Part shown: positions 8,790 through 18,475 of the stretch, piece after piece
Numbering within the stretch: the first letter of the stretch is position 1
Layout: each line of letters opens with the position of its first letter
Assembly: GCF_008692605.1 (NCBI RefSeq)
Contig: NZ_LFCT01000018.1
Coordinates: 62,001 to 126,000 of the forward strand
Reading direction: 5' to 3'
DNA: 64,000 bases
Origin: Sphingobium estronivorans
GTDB lineage: Bacteria; Pseudomonadota; Alphaproteobacteria; Sphingomonadales; Sphingomonadaceae
Program-made: the position numbers and the translations under genes
The notes under the pieces: model-generated
Databases searched by the model: none
What the model saw: the letters and a program-made list of their open reading frames with translations, nothing else
Told to the model about the DNA's origin: nothing

Positions 8790-10283
8790 ATGCAACTCGC
8801 CAAGCGTCTACAAACTATCTTCGCCATAAACCCTCAATCCTGGGCGCTGGAGTTCGAGGGGCATCGATGGTCCTGGGAGGAGCTGAGCGGCGTTGCCCTG
8901 ACGATTGCCGCAGCCTTGCGGGCGGCGGGCTTGAAGGAGTATCACGTCGTGGGATGGGCGGCGCAGAACGTACCTTCCTCCGTGGCGTCCCTGACGGGGC
9001 TTGTGCTTTCCGGACATTGCGCCTGTGTCCTGAACCCCCATATGGCCCCGCAGGTTCTGGCGGACGAGATACGGACGCAGCGCTTCCCGCTGATCATCGG
9101 CGATCCGCAATTCTGGGCGATCCCCGGCGTGGTCGAAGCCGCCCGGGCATCGGGCACCGCGGGGATCGTCGCGAGCTGGTCAGACCTCACGACATCGATT
9201 GAACCTTATCCGGGACTGGAGTTCGTCGGTCCGGAGACTCACCGCGATCCCATGCCGGGCTTTGTGATCGAGCGGGTGAGCAGCGGCACCACGGGGCCGC
9301 CGAAGCGGACGCCCCAGCGCGAGGAGGCGGTTCTTGCCTCCCTGTCGCTCGGCCAGCGGAAGGAAGCAGGAGTTGACGAAGGACCGCCGCGGCTGAGCCA
9401 GTCCCCGGCGCTCGTCATTCGCCCGCTCGCACATTCCGGCTCGTTCGCGGTGCTGCTTGCCCTTTATTCCGGCCGACCGATCTCGCTGCACGAGAAGTTC
9501 GACATCGAACGGACGATCGACGCGATCGGGCGGTATCGCCCCAAGGTACTCTCGTTGGTGCCGGCGATGATCAGGATGATCTGGGATGCGCAGGTCCCCC
9601 CGGAACGTCTCACCAGCCTCATTGCTATAAGAACCGGCACCGCACCGCTGGATTCCGACCTCCAGCAGGCTTTTGAGGACAAATATGGGGTTCCCATTCT
9701 CTGCGACTATGGCGCCACGGAATTCGGCGGCGTGGCCGGCTGGTCGCTGGCCGACCACAAACGCTATTCCAGGGAAAAGCGCGGCAGCGCGGGCCGACCG
9801 ATAGTCGGCGCGCAGATTCGCGTGATGGACCCTGTGACGGGCAAGGAGATACTCGACGGTGGCGTCGGCTTGCTGGAGGTGCAGGTCGACAAGAAGACAA
9901 CCGGCTGGGTCGGCACCAACGACCTCGCCCGCATCGATGGGGATGGCTTCCTCTTCATCCATGGCAGGGCGGACGATGCCATTGTCCGGGGCGGGTTCAA
10001 AGTCCTGCCGGAAGAGGTTGCGAACGTGCTTCGCCGCTTTCCCGGCGTCGAGGATGCTGCCGTCGTCGGCGTTCCCGATGCCCGTCTGGGTCATGTGCCG
10101 GTGGCGGTGATCGAGCTTCGGGACGGCGAGAGCGCCCCGGATGAGGGCGCCGTGAAGGCATTCGCGAGGGAACATCTCACCCCCTATCAGGTCCCGGTGG
10201 CCTTCAAGTTCGTGGACAAGCTTCCCAGGACCGTTTCGATGAAGATCATCCGGTCCGAATTGCTTGCGCTGGCGATGAATTAG
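8790..10283 (+). CDS. AMP-forming acyl-CoA synthetase
   Basis: About 497 residues. The ATP loop is SSGTTGPPK, followed by YGATE, the hinge region and the C-terminal PRTVSMKI segment with the expected lysine. The ATG at 8790 follows GAGG, while the longer frame upstream is arginine-rich and unlikely to be translated. It should make the CoA thioester of a carboxylic acid, perhaps a different chain length or ring stage from the ligase at the window start. Placed between an acyl-CoA dehydrogenase and a hotdog dehydratase. Confidence 0.88.
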   Translation: MQLAKRLQTIFAINPQSWALEFEGHRWSWEELSGVALTIAAALRAAGLKEYHVVGWAAQNVPSSVASLTGLVLSGHCACVLNPHMAPQVLADEIRTQRFPLIIGDPQFWAIPGVVEAARASGTAGIVASWSDLTTSIEPYPGLEFVGPETHRDPMPGFVIERVSSGTTGPPKRTPQREEAVLASLSLGQRKEAGVDEGPPRLSQSPALVIRPLAHSGSFAVLLALYSGRPISLHEKFDIERTIDAIGRYRPKVLSLVPAMIRMIWDAQVPPERLTSLIAIRTGTAPLDSDLQQAFEDKYGVPILCDYGATEFGGVAGWSLADHKRYSREKRGSAGRPIVGAQIRVMDPVTGKEILDGGVGLLEVQVDKKTTGWVGTNDLARIDGDGFLFIHGRADDAIVRGGFKVLPEEVANVLRRFPGVEDAAVVGVPDARLGHVPVAVIELRDGESAPDEGAVKAFAREHLTPYQVPVAFKFVDKLPRTVSMKIIRSELLALAMN

Positions 10284-10302
10284 CCGACCCCGTCGGGGCT
10301 GG
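10282..10302 (+). other. Small GC hairpin between genes
   Basis: CCCCG and CGGGG arms around a single T, flanked by GCC and GGC. There is no T-run, so it may be a weak attenuator or nothing. Confidence 0.3.
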
Positions 10303-10366
10303 CGACAATAATAGAAGAGAGCGGCAATCCCCTGACGCCGCTCAACGACCAGGCATGGAGGAAATC

Positions 10367-11656
10367 TTGTCAGACATAGCAGAGCATGCGGCGCCCAAGG
10401 CCATCGACGCCCGGATCAAGGATGAGGATATCGACCGGCAGCGGCGCCAGATGGGCGTGCCTCAATCGACGCATGGCCTGCCCTATAACCGGATCGTCTC
10501 CGAAGATGGGATCAGGCACTTCGCCTTCGGCTTCATCGGCGATGACAATCCGCTGTGGCATGAGCCGGATTACGCCCGCACGACCCGTTGGCGCGGCCAG
10601 ATCGCGCCGCCCCTGTTCGCCACCACGACGGGCCTGAATGAAACGCCGCCTCCCGCGACGCCCGAGATGAAGGCGCTGTTCAAAGGGCTCTACAGAGGGG
10701 TCGGCCGTTACAATGTCGGAACCCGGTGGCTGCTGTTCAAGCCGATGCGTCCGGGCGACCAGCTTTATCACGACCTGAGTGTCGATGACGTTCAGGTCAA
10801 GGAGACATCGTCCTTCTCGGGCGCGCGTACCGTGCTTGAAACCTATCGGCACCTCTATGTGAACATGGATGGCGAACCTGTGGCCGTGCGCTACGAAAGC
10901 TTCGTCAATGCCGAACGGGGCGGATCGAAAAAGGTCGGCCGTCACGCCGACACCAAACGGCACGTCTATACGAAGGAAGAGATCGAGGCGATCGACCGCC
11001 TGTACGCGGCGGAGGAAAGGCGCGGGGCTGAGCCGAGGTGGTGGGACGACGTCTTGGTCGGCGACCAGATCGTGCCGGTGGCCAAGGGACCGCTGGGCAT
11101 GGTGGAGGTCATCGGGGCGCATATGGGCTGGGGCCTGGGCGCGACCTATGGTGGCGGCCCCTTGCGCTATGGCTGGAAGATCCGCCAGAAAATCCCGGCC
11201 TTCTACAGCGAGGACCGATATGGCGTTCCCGGGTCCATGATGCGCGTGCACTGGGACCCGGAGCGCGCGCAGGATCTCGGATTGCCGGCGCCCTATGACT
11301 ACGGCCAGATGCGCTCCAACTGGCTTACCCACGCTCTCACCAACTGGATGGGCGATGAGGCCTGGATCATGTCGATGCAGACCGACGTTCGGATGTTCAA
11401 TTTCCATGGCGACACGACGGTCATCACGGGAAGCGTGGTGGACAAGCGGATCGAGGGTATCCACCATGCCGTGGAATTGGACCTTAAAGGGACGAACCAG
11501 CGCGAGGAAATCTCCTGCACCGGCAGGGCTGTGGTCATCCTGCCATCTAAAGCCGGGGGGTCTGTGATCCTTCCCACGCCGGACCTGGCGTTGGCGGAGC
11601 GGGGCGCGAAGATGATGGCCGACGCCGCGGCCCGCATCAGGGAGCGTTCGAAATAA
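10367..11656 (+). CDS. MaoC-like/FAS1-type dehydratase-domain protein (double hotdog)
   Basis: About 429 residues with two hotdog halves. The N-terminal half matches the FAS1-like dehydratase domain (SEDGIRHFAFGFIGDDNPLW, then the IAPPLF loop). The second half starts near the DDVLVGDQI segment. Such proteins hydrate enoyl-CoAs in side-chain beta-oxidation of bulky substrates. TTG 10367 is preferred because GGAGGAA sits five bases upstream; ATG 10355 is in frame but lacks a good ribosome binding site. The neighbours (ligase, dehydrogenase) fit the first steps of a beta-oxidation cycle. The hydratase function is family-based inference. Confidence 0.75.
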   Translation: MSDIAEHAAPKAIDARIKDEDIDRQRRQMGVPQSTHGLPYNRIVSEDGIRHFAFGFIGDDNPLWHEPDYARTTRWRGQIAPPLFATTTGLNETPPPATPEMKALFKGLYRGVGRYNVGTRWLLFKPMRPGDQLYHDLSVDDVQVKETSSFSGARTVLETYRHLYVNMDGEPVAVRYESFVNAERGGSKKVGRHADTKRHVYTKEEIEAIDRLYAAEERRGAEPRWWDDVLVGDQIVPVAKGPLGMVEVIGAHMGWGLGATYGGGPLRYGWKIRQKIPAFYSEDRYGVPGSMMRVHWDPERAQDLGLPAPYDYGQMRSNWLTHALTNWMGDEAWIMSMQTDVRMFNFHGDTTVITGSVVDKRIEGIHHAVELDLKGTNQREEISCTGRAVVILPSKAGGSVILPTPDLALAERGAKMMADAAARIRERSK

Positions 11657-11720
11657 TATTGGTATGCGCCAAGATGGCGTTTCTTGCCGCTGGGACCGCG
11701 TGGAAGAAGGGTTGACCACA

Positions 11721-12377
11721 GTGCGATTTGACATGGCCGAGCTCGACCTCGGCGCGCGCTACAAGATCGTCAATTCGACGATCACGCCGCGACCCATCGC
11801 CTGGATTACCACGGTGGGGGAAGGCGGGCTGGTCAACGCTGCGCCCTACAGCTTCTTCAACGCCTGCGGGATTGAGCCGCCGTTGGTGATGCTCGGTCTG
11901 CTCAAGGACATGAAGACCGGCTCGTACAAGGACACGGCAACCAATATTGCCGCGAGCGGAGAGTTTGTGGTCAATCTTGTCGGGGAAGCCGACATGGAGG
12001 CGATGAATCTTTCGAGCGTCGATGCGCCGCGCGACATTGGCGAGATCGACTATGCCGGGATCGAAACCGTGCCATCGGAGACGGTCGCGCCGCCGAGAAT
12101 CGTCACGGCGCCGGTCAGCTTTGAGTGCCGGAAGGTCGAAATGCTCGACATCGGCAGATTGCAGACCGTGGTGATCGGGGAGATACTGGTCGCGCACGTC
12201 AAGGACGAGTTCATCGCCGATCCCGCGAAGCTTTATTTCGATACGCCGGCGATGAAGCTTGTCGGGCGCACGCATGGCGGTGGCTGGTATGCGCGCACCA
12301 GCGACCAGTTCAGCATCGACCGCCCGCGCTTCGACCCCGATCGCGCCGAAAGGACCCGAGGGAAGAGCCGGATATAA
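11721..12377 (+). CDS. Flavin reductase-like FMN-binding protein
   Basis: About 218 residues of the flavin reductase-like, FMN-binding split-barrel family. The N-terminal strand YKIVNSTITPRPIAWITT and the NAAPYSFFNA loop are diagnostic. It could supply reduced FMN to the luciferase-like monooxygenase at 19671, or act alone. The GTG at 11721 has AAGG ten bases upstream; the frame is open back to 11664, but that start lacks a ribosome binding site. It follows the hotdog protein closely and probably shares its transcript. Confidence 0.82.
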   Translation: MRFDMAELDLGARYKIVNSTITPRPIAWITTVGEGGLVNAAPYSFFNACGIEPPLVMLGLLKDMKTGSYKDTATNIAASGEFVVNLVGEADMEAMNLSSVDAPRDIGEIDYAGIETVPSETVAPPRIVTAPVSFECRKVEMLDIGRLQTVVIGEILVAHVKDEFIADPAKLYFDTPAMKLVGRTHGGGWYARTSDQFSIDRPRFDPDRAERTRGKSRI

Positions 12378-12650
12378 GCGAAGAGGTCGTAATCGTAGCC
12401 ACCGGGCTCAACGCCGAAGGCCGGCCTTCCAGCGATTCCCGGCCGCTATCGAGGTAGCAGTCATATCAATGGTGAATGTCCGGCGCGGCATGCCCAACTT
12501 CTCCAAACCGCATCCGGCCGGACAGGCGCTTCATTGAAAGCCGCAGCCTGTCACGAGTTCGACGCCGTAGGATGATGAAACTGCGAGGTTCGTCGCAACA
12601 ACTGCGTATGTGGGAAGTCCTGTAAGTCGCGAGGTGGTTGGGGTCTGTGC

Positions 12651-13688
12651 CTATGGTTTCATCATCACCTTCAGCACGTCACCGCTCCGTTCGAGGCAAC
12701 GTTCATAAGTATCGAGACCGTCGCGCAGTGCTGCGGTCGTCGTGATGAGTCTTTCAGGACGGATGCGTCCCGATTGCATCATTGGCACCAGCTCTCCCCA
12801 ATAGCGACTGACTTCGGTCATCATACTGGCACGGATCGTGATGCCCCGGACGCAGGCCATTATCGGGATGCGGAAATCCAGATTGCTGTCGACCCCAAGC
12901 ACGTTGAGGTTGCGCCCGGTCCCCACCAGCGACAAGGCAAGATCCACGGTACTCGTGCCGCCCACGGCCTCGATCACGCTGTCTATCATGCGGCCCGATG
13001 TCATTTCGGCGATGATGTCGACGAGATTATCGGGCGGTAGCGCCACCGCACCCAATTTGCGTGCGCGTTCCCGACGGTCCTCGATCGGATCGATAGCATA
13101 GACGACGGACGCGCCCATCACGAGCGCGAGTTCGACGGCCATGAGGCCGATTGGGCCGAGGCCGATCACCGCCACGCTGCGGCCGGGGCCCACCTGTGCG
13201 CCAACACAGGCGGCATAGGCCGTCGGCACATTGTCGGTTAGAAGAACTGCCTGCTCGTCGGTCAATCCTTCAGGAATCCGAGTGGTATTGAACTCGCCGA
13301 CCGGCACGCGGATGGCTTCGGCCTGGCATCCTTCGAGCGGGCCGCCGATACCATAGACTTCCGCCGGCGCCCTTTCGCAACGCTTTATCTCCCCAGAAAG
13401 GCAGGGCCGACAGGCGCCACACCCTGTCGCAGCGGAGAGCATGACCCGGTCGCCAACCCGCAGGGAGGACACTGCGCGTCCGGTTTCCACCACCTCGCCA
13501 ACTGCCTCGTGCCCGATGCAATAGACGGGCCGTGCAGAAGGCGTTTTGCCTCGGAAAAGATGCAGGTCACTGCCGCAAATTCCGCAGAGGTTCATCTTGA
13601 CGATGATGTCCTCGTCCTGCTCGATCTTGGCGTCCGATACATCTTCATAACGAAGATCGCCTTTGCCGTGCATCACCAAGGCCTTCAT
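12651..13688 (-). CDS. Zinc-dependent alcohol dehydrogenase (MDR family)
   Basis: About 345 residues. Catalytic zinc ligands sit in CGICGSD and GHEAVGE. The structural zinc cysteines are in CGACRPCLSGEIKRC, and the Rossmann motif is GLGPIGL. It probably oxidises an alcohol or sugar-like polyol with NAD; the specificity is not readable. It is the last gene of a minus-strand run that begins with the acyl-CoA dehydrogenase at 18475. Confidence 0.88.
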   Translation of the reverse strand: MKALVMHGKGDLRYEDVSDAKIEQDEDIIVKMNLCGICGSDLHLFRGKTPSARPVYCIGHEAVGEVVETGRAVSSLRVGDRVMLSAATGCGACRPCLSGEIKRCERAPAEVYGIGGPLEGCQAEAIRVPVGEFNTTRIPEGLTDEQAVLLTDNVPTAYAACVGAQVGPGRSVAVIGLGPIGLMAVELALVMGASVVYAIDPIEDRRERARKLGAVALPPDNLVDIIAEMTSGRMIDSVIEAVGGTSTVDLALSLVGTGRNLNVLGVDSNLDFRIPIMACVRGITIRASMMTEVSRYWGELVPMMQSGRIRPERLITTTAALRDGLDTYERCLERSGDVLKVMMKP

Positions 13689-13825
13689 CTTTCCTCTCCT
13701 TCTTTGCCCAATTTTTCCGGCGTTCGTCCATTTTATCCTTCTTCAGCCGCTAGGCGCTTGAGAGCCTCACGAACGAACCACGGCTAACATCCACTGCGCT
13801 GGTGGGGGCTGTTTCGGAACTCGTC

Positions 13826-14938
13826 TCAGAGCGGGCGCTCCGCGACAATGTTCAGGCCATAGCCATCAAGCGCTACCAGCGTGTGGTGGGAGTTGGTCAG
13901 CAGGATCATGTCGTGGATGCCGAGTTCGGCCAGAATTTGCGCGCCGATGCCATAATCCCGTAACTGGTGGACTTCGGAGAATTTTTCGGTCGCGATGGCA
14001 TTGGCTTCCTGCGATAACTTCAACTGCTGGTTCAGCAGGATGATGACGCCAACTCCTTCCGCCGCGATCGTCTCCATCGCCTTTCTGAGCAGGCCCTTGC
14101 GTTCGCCCGTCAAGGCGAGAGCATCGGCGAAAAGCCCCAGGGAATGCATACGGACCATTGTCGGCCTGGCAGGATCGACCTTGCCCTTGATGATGGCCAC
14201 GGTTTCGGTATCGATCGACTTGTTACGAAAGGTCACCGCCGTCCAGTCGCCGCCCCAGTCACTTTCGAACTTCGTCTCGGAGACTCGCTCGAAATTGTGA
14301 TCATGCCGCCGGCGGTAGGCGATGAGATCCCGGATCGTACCGATCTTGAGGCCGTGAAGCTCCGCGAAGCTGACCAGATCGTCGAGTCGTGCCATCGACC
14401 CGTCGGCTTTCATGATCTCGCAGATCACGCCTGACGGATTGAGACCGGCTAGGCGCGCGACATCCACCGCTGCTTCGGTATGCCCGGCGCGCACCAGCAC
14501 ACCGCCGGGCCTGGCGATGAGCGGGAACACATGACCCGGCGTCACGATATGCTCGGATCCCATGGACCCGTTGATCGCGACCGCGATCGTTCGGGCGCGG
14601 TCGCCTGCCGAGATGCCCGTGGACACACCGTCCCGCGCCTCGATCGAAACAGTGAAGGCCGTTTCGTGCCGGGTACCGTTTGCCGAGCTCATCAACCGGA
14701 GGCCCAGCTGATCGACGCGTGTCTTGGTCATGGCCAGACAAATCAGGCCCTTGCCGTGGGTCGCCATGAAGTTGATGGCCATTGGCGTCGCCATCTGCGC
14801 GGGGATGATGAGATCGCCCTCATTCTCACGATCCTCATCGTCGACGAGGATGAACATGCGGCCGTTCTTTGCCTCGTCGATGATCTCCTCGATCGGGGAC
14901 AGGAATGCGTGCCTGGGGGTGCGAAGAGGGACGATCAT
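13826..14938 (-). CDS. ribB: 3,4-dihydroxy-2-butanone-4-phosphate synthase with degenerate GTP cyclohydrolase II domain
   Basis: About 370 residues. The N-terminal 200 residues form a complete RibB domain with the acidic loop DDEDRENEGDLI and the THGKGLIC and GHTEA motifs, which makes the four-carbon unit of riboflavin. The C-terminal half is RibA-like in outline, but the zinc cysteines (usual pattern C-x10-C-x-C) are missing: the segment reads MHSLGLFADALALTGE. GTP cyclohydrolase II activity is therefore unlikely. It lies among many flavin-dependent enzymes, suggesting a dedicated flavin supply. I see no FMN riboswitch upstream. Confidence 0.88.
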   Translation of the reverse strand: MIVPLRTPRHAFLSPIEEIIDEAKNGRMFILVDDEDRENEGDLIIPAQMATPMAINFMATHGKGLICLAMTKTRVDQLGLRLMSSANGTRHETAFTVSIEARDGVSTGISAGDRARTIAVAINGSMGSEHIVTPGHVFPLIARPGGVLVRAGHTEAAVDVARLAGLNPSGVICEIMKADGSMARLDDLVSFAELHGLKIGTIRDLIAYRRRHDHNFERVSETKFESDWGGDWTAVTFRNKSIDTETVAIIKGKVDPARPTMVRMHSLGLFADALALTGERKGLLRKAMETIAAEGVGVIILLNQQLKLSQEANAIATEKFSEVHQLRDYGIGAQILAELGIHDMILLTNSHHTLVALDGYGLNIVAERPL

Positions 14939-15031
14939 CGGTCTATGGCTCCAGAAGATTGAAAGGGATCGCGCTCCGCGTCGCCATGTCGCACGGCGTC
15001 GCAGCGCTCTCGTCGAGGCGAAGGGCTGCTA

Positions 15032-16111
15032 TCACCATCCGGCGAGATCGGCGGCTTTGGCGAACAGACGCTCGGGCCTGCCTCCCCACGCGAAGTCGAA
15101 CATCGCCCGTTTCAGCCAGATTTGGGAATCATATTCCCACGTAAAGCCGATGCCCCCAAGAAGCTCGGTGCCCAGACGGGCGGTTTGTAAAAACAGTTCG
15201 GCGGAATGCGCCTTCGCCAGACAGGCGGCATGGCTGGAGCGCTCGACATAATTTTCGAAGGCATAGGCCGCGAACCAATAGAGCCCTCTTGTCGGGATCA
15301 CTTCGACGGCGAGGTTGGCGAGTTGATGTTTATAGGCCTGAAACTGGGCCAGCTTGGCCCCGAACGCCTCGCGCACCAACGAATAGTCCCTAGTCATGTC
15401 GAGAATGCGGGAGGCTCCGCCAAAAGCATCCGCGGCGAGCAGCACCAGTGCGGCATCGTGCATTCGCGCGGCGCCGGCCGAACCATTCTCCAGCAGTTCC
15501 GTCTCCGCGTCGGAGAATTCGACGGCGGCGAGGGGACGGGTCATGTCGATGCCGTCCATCGCTTCCGCCGTCACCGTCGGCGTCAGAGCCTCCACCACAG
15601 CCAGTTGGCCGCCCGCGAGTCCGACGACGAATATGTCGGCGATCTGACCGGCGGGGACATTGATCTTGCGGCCGCTGATGCGCGATCCATTCGGCGCGAG
15701 TCTCCAATCTTCCGGAGCCCAGCCGTCATTTTGATCGGAAAGGGCGACCGAGGCGATCTTCTCGCCGCTTGCGAGCATGGGAAGCCATTTTTCCCGCTGT
15801 TGCTCGCTGCCGCCTTCGGCAATCGCGATCGTCGCCAGCACATGCCCCAGGAACGGCGTAGCCGCTCCGGCATAGCCAAGCGCCTCGGCTACCAGCGCAA
15901 GCTCGATCATCGTCAGTCCGATGCCGCCAAATCGGTCGGACACGACGATGCCCGGCACCCCGAATTCGACCAGATCGCGCCATGACCCTTCATCCCACGA
16001 TAGCTGACCGTCGACCACGGCCCTGAGCCGCTCGTGATAGCCGGCAGCCGAAACGATGCGCCTTACGGCGTCCTGCAGCTGATGCTGCTCTTCCGAGAGT
16101 TTGAAGTTCAT
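15032..16111 (-). CDS. Acyl-CoA dehydrogenase (short form, about 359 aa)
   Basis: Starts MNFKLSEEQHQLQD and ends with the C-terminal domain motif LGGIGFTWEYDSQIWLKRA. The FAD/substrate loop is divergent (ALSDQNDGW in place of the usual TEP-x-GSD). This is typical of one partner of heteromeric acyl-CoA dehydrogenases known from steroid and other bulky side-chain catabolism. The start overlaps the stop of the upstream dehydrogenase by four bases (ATGA), indicating translational coupling and probably a complex. The heterotetramer is inference. Confidence 0.87.
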   Translation of the reverse strand: MNFKLSEEQHQLQDAVRRIVSAAGYHERLRAVVDGQLSWDEGSWRDLVEFGVPGIVVSDRFGGIGLTMIELALVAEALGYAGAATPFLGHVLATIAIAEGGSEQQREKWLPMLASGEKIASVALSDQNDGWAPEDWRLAPNGSRISGRKINVPAGQIADIFVVGLAGGQLAVVEALTPTVTAEAMDGIDMTRPLAAVEFSDAETELLENGSAGAARMHDAALVLLAADAFGGASRILDMTRDYSLVREAFGAKLAQFQAYKHQLANLAVEVIPTRGLYWFAAYAFENYVERSSHAACLAKAHSAELFLQTARLGTELLGGIGFTWEYDSQIWLKRAMFDFAWGGRPERLFAKAADLAGW

Positions 16112-17322
16112 TGGTCCATCCCAGAAGCTTCGCGTCCGCCGACGCCGGCATTGTCCCGGGGCAGGCCCAGAACGCGCTCACCCACGACATTGCGCTGAAT
16201 ATTTGACGAGCCGCCTGCGATGGCGATCTTCAGGCTGTGAAACGAATTGTAGATCCACTTGGCGTTGCCTTTCAGGCCGTCCCTTCCTTCGCCGGGGCTC
16301 ATGAGAAGATAATCGTCCGCCAGCAGGTCGCGTGTCAGCCGCTCGACCAGATGGATCGTGTCCGTCAGATACAGTTTCTGGGTGAGCAGATAATCGCCTG
16401 AGGGCTCTCCGGCCGCTTCCATGGAAAGATCGCGGTAGGTCGAATAGCGCATGGCATAGAGCCGGGCCTGAACACGCGCGATCTCCCGGCGCAGATGCGG
16501 CTCTTCGATAGCGGGCGTTCCGTCGCGTATCGTCTCGCGGGCGAGCTTCACGATGCGGCGCAGAATGGTGTCCAGCCAGTTCACGCTGCGGAAGCCGGAC
16601 CGCTCATGCCGCAGGGTCGTGCGCGATACAGCCCATCCATTGCCGCGTCCTCCCACAACCCAGTCGGCTGGCGTCTCTGCGTTGTTAAAGAAGACTTCGC
16701 AGAATTCCGATTCCCCTGTGATCTGCTTGATCCGGCGGATCTCGATGCCGGGCTGTTGGAGGTCGATCAGAAGATAGGAGATTCCCAGATGCCGTGGAGC
16801 GGACTCCGTCCGCACCAGCGCATTCATATATTGGCATTTGTACGCGTTGGAGCTCCAGACCTTCTGGCCATTGATGATCCACTTGTCACCGACCAGTTCA
16901 GCGCGCGTGCGCAGTGCCGCCAGATCGCTGCCCGCATTGGGTTCGCTATATCCCTGGGACCAGAGAAATTCCCGGCTCATCGTGCGCGGGATGAAGAAGT
17001 CCTTCTGCTCCTCCGTGCCCCATTGCAACAGGACCGGGATGACCCGGTTGATGCCGATGACTTCGGGCTCCCTGGGCGCGCCCGCCCTACGGAACTCTTC
17101 CTTGATGATCTCGCTTTGCAGGAAATCGAGTTGCTGCTCGCCGCCGCCATATTTCACGGGGATATGACGGAAGATGTACCCCGCTTTCGCGGCGCGGCGA
17201 TGGAATTCGGCGGTCCGTTCCCGGAGGTCGCCAAGAGAGTCCGGGAGGGGCCAGTTCGCCGCCAGAAAGGCGCGAAGCTCCTCCCGATAATCATCGTATT
17301 CCTTCGAGTACGACAAATTCAT
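16108..17322 (-). CDS. Acyl-CoA dehydrogenase (long form, about 404 aa)
   Basis: Carries the canonical YSEPNAGSDLA loop, INGQKVWSS and the C-terminal IAGGSSNIQRNVVGERVLG, so it is the better-conserved partner of the pair with the gene at 15032. ATG 17322 follows AGGA; the frame continues upstream but with arginine-rich, unrelated residues. It is similar in layout to the dehydrogenase at 7371-8579, which suggests paralogues for different steps. Confidence 0.88.
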   Translation of the reverse strand: MNLSYSKEYDDYREELRAFLAANWPLPDSLGDLRERTAEFHRRAAKAGYIFRHIPVKYGGGEQQLDFLQSEIIKEEFRRAGAPREPEVIGINRVIPVLLQWGTEEQKDFFIPRTMSREFLWSQGYSEPNAGSDLAALRTRAELVGDKWIINGQKVWSSNAYKCQYMNALVRTESAPRHLGISYLLIDLQQPGIEIRRIKQITGESEFCEVFFNNAETPADWVVGGRGNGWAVSRTTLRHERSGFRSVNWLDTILRRIVKLARETIRDGTPAIEEPHLRREIARVQARLYAMRYSTYRDLSMEAAGEPSGDYLLTQKLYLTDTIHLVERLTRDLLADDYLLMSPGEGRDGLKGNAKWIYNSFHSLKIAIAGGSSNIQRNVVGERVLGLPRDNAGVGGREASGMDQ

Positions 17323-17368
17323 CTGGTCCTGTGTCCCTTCACCTGTGCCTCGGGATCGGCGTTGCCGA

Positions 17369-18475
17369 TCAAATCCCGAGCTCCGTCGTACTGTGTCCCT
17401 GTCGCGTGATGGCGGCGAGGGCATTCGCCGCGAAGTCGCGAAGGGCGCGGTTGTCTGCGGCCAACGCCTCGTTCAGTCTCGCCCGCTTCGCATAGATGTG
17501 CGGATCGAACTCCCAGGTATGGCCGACGCCGCCATGCAACTGGATGCAGTCGCCGGATACGAAGGCGAAAGCTTCCGTCGCGCCCGCCTTGGCCAGCGCG
17601 GCCCACATGTCGGCATCGGGGGAATCGGCGGCGGCGCTTTCGACACCTTGCGCAAGCAGGTGCCGTTGCATCGCAATGCTCGCGATCATATCGACCGTGC
17701 GATGCTTGATCGCCTGGAAGGAGGCTATCGGCCGACCGAACTGCACCCGGGTCTTGAGATAATCGATGGTCTGCGCCGATATGTTCGATGCCGCGCCCAG
17801 GCTATCGGCCGCCAGCGCCAGCGCCACATGGCGCTGAAGCCGCCGCCCGATATTTCCGTCCGGGTCGGGCAGGAGCGCGATCATGGACGCACTGACGCAA
17901 TTCAGGGTGCAAATCTCGCGCGTGGGGTCCCAGATTTCCTGAGGACTGAGGGTCACACGGGCTGTCGCGGGCTTCAGCAGACCCCAGGCTTCGACCGTTT
18001 GCCCCGATCCGACAGGTGCGATGATCAATCCCGCGTCCGCCGGGCCGAGCACATCCAGTTGCCCCGACAGGGTGGAACCGGTGTGGCTCAACATGGGGCC
18101 GGAGCCAACGGCGACCGGGATGGCCACCTTGAGCTGCCCGCTCGCGATCAGGGGCAGATATTCGGCCTGAAGCTCTTCCGGCCCAATCTCGGAAAGCCAT
18201 TGGGCCGCACTCAATGTCGCGACGAAGGGGCCGGGCGCGGCGCGGCGCCCCAATGCCGTGTGCAGCGCCTCCAGCCCATAAGGCCCTACATTCATGCCGC
18301 CAAATCTTTCCGGCAACGCCGCGGCCATCCAGCCGAGTTCCGACGCCCGCTTCCAGACCTGATCGTCGAGATCGGATTTGCCGTCCATATAGGCATGCAG
18401 GGCGAGGCTGTCGCATTCATCCGTCAGCACACGGGCCATGCTGTCGCTCAGGGCCTCGATCTCTTCCTGGTACAT
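17369..18475 (-). CDS. Acyl-CoA dehydrogenase (about 368 aa)
   Basis: The third dehydrogenase in a row on this strand. It has the N-terminal helical domain, the middle ERFGGMN segment and the C-terminal LHGGVGHTWEFDPHIYAKRA motif. The usual TEP-x-GSD loop is replaced by a weak PVAVGSGP segment, so it resembles the short form at 15032 and may pair with the long form. It begins the minus-strand transcript and is divergent from the crotonase gene. Confidence 0.87.
   Translation of the reverse strand: MYQEEIEALSDSMARVLTDECDSLALHAYMDGKSDLDDQVWKRASELGWMAAALPERFGGMNVGPYGLEALHTALGRRAAPGPFVATLSAAQWLSEIGPEELQAEYLPLIASGQLKVAIPVAVGSGPMLSHTGSTLSGQLDVLGPADAGLIIAPVGSGQTVEAWGLLKPATARVTLSPQEIWDPTREICTLNCVSASMIALLPDPDGNIGRRLQRHVALALAADSLGAASNISAQTIDYLKTRVQFGRPIASFQAIKHRTVDMIASIAMQRHLLAQGVESAAADSPDADMWAALAKAGATEAFAFVSGDCIQLHGGVGHTWEFDPHIYAKRARLNEALAADNRALRDFAANALAAITRQGHSTTELGI

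Noticed and set aside
14939-15031. Possible FMN riboswitch upstream of the ribB-like gene
   Set aside because: The 93-bp gap shows none of the conserved FMN aptamer helices and the gene seems to belong to a longer transcript.
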